Shown here: positions 6,542 to 12,490 of the stretch, piece after piece | How the letters are laid out: every line of letters begins with the position of its first letter | Position numbering within the stretch: position 1 is the stretch's first letter | Assembly (NCBI GenBank): GCA_947382445.1 | Contig: CANCZH010000038.1 | Span: forward strand, 1-16,214 | Direction of reading: 5' to 3' | Origin: an uncultured Clostridium sp. | GTDB taxonomy: Bacteria; Bacillota_A; Clostridia; TANB77; CAG-508 | DNA length: 16,214 bases | Program-made: the position numbers and the translations under genes | Notes under the pieces: generated by a model | What the model saw: the letters and a program-made list of their open reading frames with translations, nothing else | Databases searched by the model: none | Told to the model about the DNA's origin: nothing

Positions 6542-7483
6542 ATGACAATTTTTCTACTTATACTATTAGTATTAATAGTAATTTTACTTGTAAAATCAAT
6601 TAAAGTTGTAAAGCAATCAGAAGTATATATTATTGAAAGATTAGGTAAATTTCATAAATCTGCTGATGCTGGTTTAACAATAATAATTCCATTTATAGAT
6701 GCAGTTAGATCAGTAGTAAGTTTAAAACAGCAAACTATGGATGTTCAGCCACAAGAAGTTATTACAGCAGATAATGTTACAATAACAATAGATACAGTTG
6801 TATTCTATAAGGTTATTGAACCAGCAAGAGCTGTATACGAAATACAATCATTAAAAAAAGGTATTGAATATTTAGCAATAACAACTATTCGTGATATTGT
6901 TGGTAAAATGGAACTTGATGAAACATTTAGTTCAAGAGAATCTATAAACATACAATTAAAATCTATATTAGATGAAGCAACAGACCCTTGGGGATGTAAA
7001 GTCGATAGAGTTGAAATTAAAGACATTACTCCTCCACCAGATGTAAAAGATGCAATGGAAAAACAGATGAATGCTGAAAGAAATAAAAGAGCATTAATCT
7101 TACAAGCAGAAGGTGAAAGACAATCTGCAATAACACTTGCTGAAGGTAGAAAAGAAGCTGCAATACTAGATGCTGAAGCAGATAGAGAAGCTAAAATAAG
7201 AAGAGCTACTGGTGAAGCTGATGCAATAAGACAAGTAGCAGCAGCTAAAGCTAAAGAAATACAAATGGTATATGATGCAATTAAAGAAGCAAATCCAGAT
7301 GATAAATTAGTTCAATTAAAATCATTAGAAGCACTTCAAGAAGTAGCAAAAGGTGATGCAAATAAAATATTTATCCCATTTGAAGCAACTTCTGCTCTTA
7401 GTAGTCTAGGCTCAATAAAAGATGTAATATCAGATAAAAAGCCAAAAAAAGTTAAAAATGAAAATAATGAAACACAAGAATAA
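6542..7483 (+). CDS. SPFH/Band 7 (stomatin/QmcA-like) membrane protein
   Basis: A 313-residue stomatin-type scaffold. These proteins assemble into membrane rings or microdomains and regulate membrane proteases and other partners. Residues 1-20 are one hydrophobic anchor. The SPFH core follows with family signatures VVKQSEVYIIERLGKFHKS (22-40), PFIDAVRSVVSLKQQTMDV (50-68), TADNVTITIDTVVFYKV (76-92), IRDIVGKMELDETFSSR (116-132) and WGCKVDRVEIKDITPP (150-165). An Ala/Glu-rich coiled coil runs 168-243 (AERNKRALILQAEGERQSA). The end is lysine- and asparagine-rich. AAGGAGG directly upstream fixes the ATG at 6542; a GTG 17 codons earlier is in frame but lacks a ribosome site. It is nearest to what annotation pipelines call QmcA. 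No NfeD-type partner gene is adjacent, and it is the only plus-strand gene in its area. Confidence 0.93.
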   Translation: MTIFLLILLVLIVILLVKSIKVVKQSEVYIIERLGKFHKSADAGLTIIIPFIDAVRSVVSLKQQTMDVQPQEVITADNVTITIDTVVFYKVIEPARAVYEIQSLKKGIEYLAITTIRDIVGKMELDETFSSRESINIQLKSILDEATDPWGCKVDRVEIKDITPPPDVKDAMEKQMNAERNKRALILQAEGERQSAITLAEGRKEAAILDAEADREAKIRRATGEADAIRQVAAAKAKEIQMVYDAIKEANPDDKLVQLKSLEALQEVAKGDANKIFIPFEATSALSSLGSIKDVISDKKPKKVKNENNETQE

Positions 7484-7514
7484 TAAAATTATAAATAAAA
7501 CTAATTACAAAAGT

Positions 7515-7652
7515 AAGAAAAAAATACTATTTTAATATGACGCGCAGTTTGGAATCGAATTAGAGGGCGTAAAATCATAAATCTAATTTTATGATTTTAA
7601 CGCCCTCTATGAGACTGACAGTAAGGAATATAAAAATAGTATTTTTTTCTTT
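7515..7652. repeat. Nested palindrome with internal direct repeats; structured RNA or small mobile repeat
   Basis: An outer inverted repeat (7515-7538 against 7652-7628) encloses an inner near-perfect stem (7561-7581 with 7588-7609, one bulged A, 6-base loop). The two strands of the large internal loop carry a direct repeat: ATGA, a variable part, then CAGTTTGGAAT (7537-7555) or CAGTAAGGAAT (7609-7629). The inner part is clearly GC-richer than its surroundings. It sits between the convergent SPFH and nifS genes and ends in A/T runs, so it can act as a bidirectional terminator. The elaborate loop is more than a terminator needs. It resembles no riboswitch or ribozyme I know. Confidence 0.7.
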
Positions 7653-7663
7653 TATTTTACTAT

Positions 7664-8800
7664 TTAAGATTTATTTAATATATCATTTAAAGCATACAAT
7701 AGCTGCTTCACATCTTCAATTGTATTATCTTTACCAAAAGTAACACGAAGTGAACTCTCAGCAATTCTAACATTATGAGTCATATTCATTAAAACATCAG
7801 ATGGCATTGGAAGACCTGCACTACAAGCAGAACCACTTGATGTACAAATACCTCTTTTATCTAATTCCTCAACCAAATATGCTCCCTTATAACCCAAAAA
7901 AGAAATATTCATATTTCCTGGTAATCTATTTTCTATATCACCATTAACAAAAACATTATTAAAATTATTAATAACACTTTTTACATAAGAATCTCTAAGA
8001 ATTCTCATTTTATCAGCATGTTCAATTCTATCTTTACTAGCTATTTCTATTGCCTTGCCAATACCAACAATTCCAGCAACATTTTCTGTTCCAGACCTTT
8101 TCTCTTTTTCTTGATGTCCACCATCTTGTTGTCTCAAAAATTTTATACCATTTCGAACATACAAAACACCAACACCCTTTGGAGCATAAAATTTATGTCC
8201 AGACATTGAAAGACTATCTATATTCATTTTCTTAACATTTATATCTATGTTTCCAATTGCTTGAACAGAATCAGTATGAAAAATAATATTATTAGCTCTT
8301 GCTATTTTTCCAATTTGTTCAATCGGTTGAATTGTTCCAACTTCATTATTAGCAGACATTATAGAAATTAAAACTGTATCATGTCTAATCGACCTTCTTA
8401 AAGTTTCTATATCAATTATACCATTTTCTTTAACAGGTATATATGAAACTTCAAATCCTTCTCTTTCTAATGATTTACATGTTTCCAATACAGCTGGATG
8501 TTCTATACTACTAGTAATAATATGTTTTCCTCTATTTCTATTAGCTTTTGCAATTCCTTTTATAGCTAGATTATCACTTTCACTTCCACAACTAGTAAAA
8601 TATATTTCACTAGCATTACAATTAATTGCATTTGCAACTTGTTTTCTTGCTTTTTCTATTGCTTCTCTACTACTTCTCCCCAAGCTATATAAAGAAGATG
8701 CATTTCCATAATAAGAACTTAAATATGGTAACATATCTTTTAAAACAGCATCATCAATTCTAGTAGTAGCAGCATTATCAAGATAAATTATATTATCCAT
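7664..8800 (-). CDS. nifS: Cysteine desulfurase, NifS/IscS class
   Basis: A PLP enzyme that removes sulfur from cysteine as an enzyme-bound persulfide for Fe-S clusters and thio-modification of tRNA. The 378-residue length is usual for the class. Motifs, in order: YLDNAATT (6-13), GSESDNLAI (72-80), EHPAVL with PLP-stacking His101, NNEVGTIQPI (151-160), HTDSVQAIG with Asp177, SGHKFYAPKGVG with PLP Lys203, RSGTENV (235-241), and the catalytic loop SSGSACSAG with Cys326. The long mobile SGSACSAG loop marks a group I (NifS/IscS) rather than SufS enzyme. It stands alone here with no scaffold or Rrf2-type regulator next to it; a thiolation role (for example with MnmA) is equally possible. AAGGAA lies nine bases upstream of the ATG. 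The upstream region has two dyads (see 8825-8871). Confidence 0.95.
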   Translation of the reverse strand: MDNIIYLDNAATTRIDDAVLKDMLPYLSSYYGNASSLYSLGRSSREAIEKARKQVANAINCNASEIYFTSCGSESDNLAIKGIAKANRNRGKHIITSSIEHPAVLETCKSLEREGFEVSYIPVKENGIIDIETLRRSIRHDTVLISIMSANNEVGTIQPIEQIGKIARANNIIFHTDSVQAIGNIDINVKKMNIDSLSMSGHKFYAPKGVGVLYVRNGIKFLRQQDGGHQEKEKRSGTENVAGIVGIGKAIEIASKDRIEHADKMRILRDSYVKSVINNFNNVFVNGDIENRLPGNMNISFLGYKGAYLVEELDKRGICTSSGSACSAGLPMPSDVLMNMTHNVRIAESSLRVTFGKDNTIEDVKQLLYALNDILNKS

Positions 8801-8824
8801 AACACCATTTCCTTTTTTATTAAT

Positions 8825-8871
8825 ATAATATGCTAATACTTAGTATTCTGCCACATTAAACAGAAATGTTT
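8825..8871 (-). promoter_or_regulatory. Possible nifS promoter with two dyad operators
   Basis: A TATTAT -10 (8830-8825) lies 25 bases upstream of nifS with only a poor TGGCAG at the -35 position. A perfect 13-base palindrome, AATACT-T-AGTATT (8835-8847), fits inside the spacer. A second dyad, AAACA-GAAA-TGTTT (8858-8871), overlaps and precedes the -35. A weak -35 with operators suggests regulated expression; the regulator is unknown. Confidence 0.4.
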
Positions 8872-8915
8872 GATATAGAATTTCTCAAAGACTTCTACTT
8901 CGTTTTTTATAATTT

Positions 8916-9293
8916 TTAAAAAATATTCTTAATTTTCAAATCATCCTTTTCCTTAATATGCTTGATAATAAAAGACATATCATTAGCCTCACTAAAAGCA
9001 TCATCACTTTCCATCTTAATATAAGCATTTAAAACAGTTAGCGATGATTGAACTTTTTCAAGTTCATCATGTTCAATATAACAAGAAAGTACACTTTCTG
9101 ATTCTTCTAAATATTCATTTATCTCATTTATTTTTTCATTAGATTGTTCATATTCTTCGTTTTCGAGCATTGGGATAACTTCGTCTAAAAGAGAAATAAT
9201 ATGGTCTAATTTATCATCTATAAAATTACCAACTAATATATTGCATCCAACAATTGCAACAATAATAATCCCAGAAATAATTATTTCTTTCAT
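8916..9293 (-). CDS. DUF4363-type membrane-anchored protein
   Basis: A 125-residue protein with one N-terminal hydrophobic segment (residues 3-24, including Cys17) and a charged, largely helical remainder (25-118) rich in Glu and Asp, arranged like a two-helix hairpin (SLLDEVIPMLENEEYEQ; LEKVQSSLTVLNAYI). This matches the small DUF4363 family seen beside DUF421 genes in Clostridia. Its function is unknown. The ATG at 9293 lies two bases after the stop of the DUF421 gene and uses a GAGGGA sequence inside that gene's last codons, so translation is coupled. An in-frame start nine codons earlier overlaps the neighbour without a ribosome site. The pairing suggests a two-part membrane complex, with this protein's helices outside or inside the membrane depending on topology. 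Confidence 0.8.
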   Translation of the reverse strand: MKEIIISGIIIVAIVGCNILVGNFIDDKLDHIISLLDEVIPMLENEEYEQSNEKINEINEYLEESESVLSCYIEHDELEKVQSSLTVLNAYIKMESDDAFSEANDMSFIIKHIKEKDDLKIKNIF

Positions 9294-9295
9294 TA

Positions 9296-9970
9296 CTATT
9301 TTCCCTCCTTCTTCTGACAAAATATTTTATTTCCACCATCAATGGTAACAACTAAAGCCTCTTCTGGTTTAAATCCAAATTTTCCGACCTGTGCTTTTAG
9401 CCATTTATAATCTTTATTAATCTTTTCTAAATTTTCATGTTGAACAATACCATCAATAACTAAATCATAAGCAATTCCATCATATTTTGCTTGAATATTC
9501 ATGTCTTCTAATGTTGGATTACGTTTTTCTGGTTTTAAAATAACATTAATTTCACCACTAGTTTCTAAAATTGCATATTCAACATCTCCAATATTAAATA
9601 CATCTTTTCCTCTTAATCTTTCTTGTAGTTCATTTACTGTATATCTTTCCTTTTTTAATTTTTGTTCATCAATTTTTCCCCTATATATTAATATAGAAGG
9701 TTTACCGCAAATAACTTTTCTAAAATTAATGCTTTTTAAATTTCCAAGAGAAATTAATAAATGCATTAAAAGTAAACTTAAAATTGGAATTATACCATTA
9801 AAAATAGGTACACCAACATCTGACATTGGAATTGATGCTAAATCTGCTATCATTATAGAAATTACAAGTTCAAATGGTTGAAGTTGTCCTATTTCTCTTT
9901 TTCCCATCAATCTCATAACAGTTAAAACTAATACATATAAAATAATTGTTCTAATAAAAATAATAAGCAT
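9296..9970 (-). CDS. DUF421 (YetF-like) membrane protein
   Basis: A 224-residue protein with three predicted membrane helices (about 3-20, 33-49, 57-77) and a two-part soluble C-terminal region. The family signature VMRLMGKREIGQLQPFELVI at 18-37 is clear, followed by MIADLASIPMSD (40-51). Residues 88-145 and 150-220 are the repeated alpha/beta YetF units (KPSILIYRGKIDEQKLKKER; KYDGIAYDLVIDGIVQHENL). DUF421 proteins are widespread in spore-forming Firmicutes. Relatives in Bacillus spores affect inner-membrane properties and wet-heat resistance, but no such role is shown here. AGGGG lies nine bases before the ATG; no convincing promoter was found in the very AT-rich leader. It forms a translationally coupled pair with the DUF4363 gene. 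Confidence 0.92.
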   Translation of the reverse strand: MLIIFIRTIILYVLVLTVMRLMGKREIGQLQPFELVISIMIADLASIPMSDVGVPIFNGIIPILSLLLMHLLISLGNLKSINFRKVICGKPSILIYRGKIDEQKLKKERYTVNELQERLRGKDVFNIGDVEYAILETSGEINVILKPEKRNPTLEDMNIQAKYDGIAYDLVIDGIVQHENLEKINKDYKWLKAQVGKFGFKPEEALVVTIDGGNKIFCQKKEGK

Positions 9971-10061
9971 AATAAAAACCCCTAATTTTCAAAATATATT
10001 TTTATTTTTAACAATTTTTTTATTAATATGCATAAAAAAAATTTATTTGTAAAAAATAAAA

Positions 10062-10112
10062 TTGAACATTAAATACTTAATGTTTATTTTTAAATTGATT
10101 TTTTTCAATTTA
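10062..10112 (+). promoter_or_regulatory. Possible promoter and operator of the holin-like gene
   Basis: TTGAAC (10062-10067), 17 bases, TATTTT (10085-10090). A perfect dyad ACATTAA-N4-TTAATGT (10066-10083) fills the spacer. A second inverted repeat, TAAATTGA/TCAATTTA (10091-10098, 10105-10112), lies between the -10 and the ribosome site AGGAGG (10117-10122). Confidence 0.45.
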
Positions 10113-10132
10113 AACTAGGAGGTTTTTGAGCT

Positions 10133-10510
10133 ATGGATAACAACAATTCAAATATACAAAGCTCTTCTGCCATGGGTGTAGTGGGACAAATAATAGGAAG
10201 ACTAGTTGCAGCCGCAATTATATTAGGAGTAACAGCTTTCTTCACACCTGGTTTTACAATAGATAATTTTTGGTCACTAGCCGTAGCTGCTGTTGTTTTA
10301 ACTGTAATGGACTATTTAATAGTAAAATTCACAGGACTTCAAGCAATGGCATTTGGTAAAGGTTTTGTAGGCTTTGTTCTTGCCGTGGTAATTTTATATG
10401 CAACACAATTCTTCGTTGCTGGATATTCAATTTCATGGATGTCAGCTATAATAGGTGCACTAATATATGGTATTATTGACTACATTTTACCTGGCGAACA
10501 AGGTATGTAA
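10133..10510 (+). CDS. Small four-TM membrane protein, phage holin 4_2/YvlD or DUF2512 type
   Basis: A 125-residue protein with a polar, Asn/Ser-rich start (1-13) and four hydrophobic helices (about 15-37, 45-66, 76-96, 101-119). Between the first two helices lies TPGFTIDNFWSLAVAAVVL (38-56), the PGFxxDNFW pattern of the YvlD-like 'phage holin family' proteins. DUF2512 proteins of spore formers have a similar size and helix pattern, so both are possible. Despite the family name, nothing here indicates a prophage: there is no endolysin or phage gene nearby. AGGAGG precedes the ATG by ten bases. The gene is a single transcription unit with its own dyad-containing promoter and a good terminator, divergent from the DUF421 gene. 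Function unknown; an envelope or stress role is a guess. Confidence 0.85.
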   Translation: MDNNNSNIQSSSAMGVVGQIIGRLVAAAIILGVTAFFTPGFTIDNFWSLAVAAVVLTVMDYLIVKFTGLQAMAFGKGFVGFVLAVVILYATQFFVAGYSISWMSAIIGALIYGIIDYILPGEQGM

Positions 10511-10538
10511 AAAGGTTATAGAAATATAATCTAATAAC

Positions 10539-10580
10539 AAAAAGCGATATAGTTACATAACCATATCGCTTTTAATTTTT
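10539..10580 (+). terminator. Rho-independent terminator of the holin-like gene
   Basis: AAAAGCGATAT (10540-10550) pairs with ATATCGCTTTT (10563-10573), with an inner GTTA/TAAC pairing, followed by AATTTTT. Starts 29 bases after the stop. Confidence 0.85.
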
Positions 10581-10599
10581 AAAACATCTATTGTATAAT

Positions 10600-10744
10600 A
10601 CTCGTGGAAAAAATACATTGGTTTTAATGCCTTGCGGGTCGCAACTTTCATATTAAATAAAAATGATAGTTGCTCCAATCGCACTCGCTTCGCTCGTTTG
10701 GTCGCTACGCGGCATTTTAAAACCAATGTATTTTTCCCACGAGT
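10600..10744. repeat. 145-bp palindromic element with cruciform interior
   Basis: The outer arms ACTCGTGG... (10600-10631) and ...CCACGAGT (10711-10744) are reverse complements over 32-34 bases with one substitution and a 2-base indel. The interior (10632-10710) is much richer in GC and folds into further hairpins: GCAACTTTCAT (10641-10651) with ATGATAGTTGC (10663-10673), and CACTCGCTTCGCTCG (10682-10696) pairing with itself. The folded form is a three- or four-way junction. Reading frames through it are accidental. It lies 3' of both glmU and the holin-like gene in a convergent gap, apart from the plus-strand terminator next to it. A dispersed, non-autonomous repeat is the best guess. Together with the terminator it accounts for most of the 306-base gap at 10511-10816. 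Confidence 0.75.
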
Positions 10745-10816
10745 CTTTTGCAATAACTAATATACTTAATTAAAGTTATAATATTATAATTCAATTTTTT
10801 ACATTTATAATATATT

Positions 10817-12079
10817 TTATTTAGCCTTATTCCATCCCTCTTTAACAACTTGTCGTTCTCTTGCAATAGCCAAACTATCAGCTGGCACATCTTCGGTAAT
10901 AGTAGAACCAGCAGCAACTAAAACATTATCTCCCAAAGTAACCGGAGCAACTAAATTAGTATTAGAACCAATAAAACAGTCATCTCCAATAATAGTTTTA
11001 TGTTTATTCACACCATCATAATTACAAGTAATAGATCCACAGCCAACATTAACTCCGCTTCCAATCTCACAATCCCCCATATAAGATAAATGAGGAACTT
11101 TACTTCCATATGCCACTATTGTCTTTTTAATCTCAACGCAATTTCCTATCTTAACTTTATCAGCTAAATTACACTTTTCTCTTATATATGCATTAGGACC
11201 AATTTCACAATCTTCTCCAATAACACAATCTGACTTAATAGTAGTATTAGGGTGAATTATAGTATCTCTACCAATTTTTACATCTTCATAAATATATGTA
11301 GTATCAGAATCCTCAATTGTAACACCATTTAACATATGCATTGAATTAATTCTCATTCTCAATACTCTTCCTAACAATTCAAGTTGAACCCTATCATTAA
11401 CACCTAAAATCTCTGTATTATCTTCAACTATCATAGCTCCAACTTTTAAATCCTTATTCCTCATTACCTTTATAATATCAGTTAAATAAATTTGACCATT
11501 ATCACGAGGCTTAATCTCCTTAATTGTATCTAATAAACTCTCAATATCAAAACAATAAATTCCAGAATTAATTTCTTTAATTCTTTTTACTTCATCATCA
11601 GCATATCCTTCTTCTATAATTTCTTGAACTTCTCCCACTTCATTTCTAACAATTCTTCCATAACCACTTGGATTATCTGAAATTGCAGTTAATAAAGTAG
11701 CACTTTCTCTTTCATTTCTATTTCTATCAATTAATTTTTCAACTGTTTCTTTTCTAATTATAGGAACATCTCCATATAAAACAATAACTTGACCTGACTT
11801 AGATTCCAAAGATGGAACAGCCTGTAAAATCGCATGACCAGTTCCTAAAGGTTCATCTTGAATAACATATTTAGTCCTATCTTTTAAAACATCAATAACT
11901 TGCTCTTTTTGTTCACCAACAACAGTTATAATTTCATCACATTCAATTTTTTCTGCTGTTTCAACAACTCTTGACACAAGCTCTTTTCCATATAATTTAT
12001 GTACTAATTTTGATTTTTTTGAATTCATAGCTGTACTTTTCCCAGCAGCCATTACTATTGCAATTTTATCTTTTTTCAT
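10817..12079 (-). CDS. glmU: GlmU: GlcNAc-1-P uridyltransferase / GlcN-1-P acetyltransferase
   Basis: Bifunctional enzyme making UDP-GlcNAc for peptidoglycan. Residues 1-225 are the uridyltransferase: nucleotide loop VMAAGKSTAMNSKKSK (9-24), PLGTGHA (77-83), metal-binding Asp104 in LYGDVP, GYGRIV (139-144), INSGIY (170-175), metal-binding Asn228 in GVNDR. Residues 245-405 are the left-handed beta-helix acetyltransferase with EIKK (316-319), His330, SYMGD (332-336), VNVGCGSITCNYDG (343-356) and NKHKT (358-362). The loop is odd: the usual GKGTRM reads GKSTAM, so the conserved Arg (E. coli Arg18) is Ala17, while the Lys equivalent to Lys25 is kept as Lys24. At 420 residues it is some 30 shorter than usual, missing mainly the C-terminal tail. 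AAGGAGG precedes the ATG. It has its own promoter and no prs neighbour, unlike Bacillus. Confidence 0.95.
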   Translation of the reverse strand: MKKDKIAIVMAAGKSTAMNSKKSKLVHKLYGKELVSRVVETAEKIECDEIITVVGEQKEQVIDVLKDRTKYVIQDEPLGTGHAILQAVPSLESKSGQVIVLYGDVPIIRKETVEKLIDRNRNERESATLLTAISDNPSGYGRIVRNEVGEVQEIIEEGYADDEVKRIKEINSGIYCFDIESLLDTIKEIKPRDNGQIYLTDIIKVMRNKDLKVGAMIVEDNTEILGVNDRVQLELLGRVLRMRINSMHMLNGVTIEDSDTTYIYEDVKIGRDTIIHPNTTIKSDCVIGEDCEIGPNAYIREKCNLADKVKIGNCVEIKKTIVAYGSKVPHLSYMGDCEIGSGVNVGCGSITCNYDGVNKHKTIIGDDCFIGSNTNLVAPVTLGDNVLVAAGSTITEDVPADSLAIARERQVVKEGWNKAK

Positions 12080-12108
12080 TTAAAATCCTCCTTTAAAAGA
12101 TATTTGTT

Positions 12109-12137
12109 ATTCTATCACATCAATATATTTTTTTCAA
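12109..12137 (-). promoter_or_regulatory. Predicted sigma-A promoter of glmU
   Basis: TTGAAA (12137-12132), 17 bases, TAGAAT (12114-12109), with TG one base before the -10. It is 29 bases upstream of the ATG. The -10 region shares a 15-base stretch with the promoter at 267-295. Confidence 0.7.
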
Positions 12138-12168
12138 ATTTTCAATACTAGTGAACTTTGTTATATAT

Positions 12169-12204
12169 TAAAGCCCAAATTAAAATAAATTTGGGCTTTT
12201 CTTA
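12169..12204. terminator. Hairpin terminator after the Cys-rich membrane protein gene
   Basis: AAAGCCCAAAT (12170-12180) pairs with ATTTGGGCTTT (12189-12199) around an 8-base loop. The minus-strand gene ends 18 bases away; its U-tract is short (UUU then AAUAUA), while the plus-strand side has a better one. Confidence 0.75.
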
Positions 12205-12216
12205 ATTTAGTTAAAA

Positions 12217-12450
12217 CTAGTTTCTACAACTACACCAGATAAAAATTCCCAATATAATTGCAAGTATACCAAAAATAGTAGCCAATGCATAAAAATATAC
12301 TGCACCAATTGCTGCAACAATACCTGTTAAAGCACCAAGTATAACGCCAAGTACAAAAACAAATAAACCTATTAAAATATATAGTACTCTTAATAAGCAA
12401 CAACATTTTTGATTTCTTTTACTACAACAAATTGTAACTTGTGGTTCCAT
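12217..12450 (-). CDS. Tiny Cys-rich two-TM protein, unknown function
   Basis: A 77-residue protein I do not recognise. Residues 1-18, MEPQVTICCSKRNQKCCC, hold five cysteines (8, 9, 16, 17, 18) among basic residues. Two hydrophobic helices follow (about 21-46 and 50-72, rich in Gly, Ala, Ile and Leu), and the protein ends WCSCRN with Cys73 and Cys75. With Arg and Lys before the first helix, both ends are probably cytoplasmic, so all seven cysteines would lie on one face, a plausible metal or thiol site (inference). A GGAGG seven bases upstream fixes the ATG at 12450; a start seven codons earlier has no ribosome site. It lies 40 bases after dinB with no convincing promoter, so it may be co-transcribed with it and thus LexA-controlled. 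Confidence 0.82.
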   Translation of the reverse strand: MEPQVTICCSKRNQKCCCLLRVLYILIGLFVFVLGVILGALTGIVAAIGAVYFYALATIFGILAIILGIFIWCSCRN

Positions 12451-12490
12451 ATTTGCACCTCCAAAATTCAAGATTATTACATAATATGAT

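Noticed and set aside
7515..7652. A known riboswitch or self-cleaving ribozyme
   Set aside because: Position is 3' of convergent genes, and I could not match the core to hammerhead, twister, c-di-GMP, THF or other classes I know.
10133..10510. Evidence of a prophage from the 'phage holin family' resemblance
   Set aside because: No endolysin, structural, integrase or repressor gene nearby; this family is common as chromosomal membrane proteins.
10600..10744. Integron attC site or transposon end-structure
   Set aside because: No integrase or transposase, no RYYYAAC/GTTRRRY core pair seen; left as an unnamed repeat.
10553..10917. Two short minus-strand reading frames across the 10600-10744 repeat and the glmU end
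   Set aside because: They run through the palindromic element or overlap glmU, lack ribosome sites, and encode low-complexity basic peptides.
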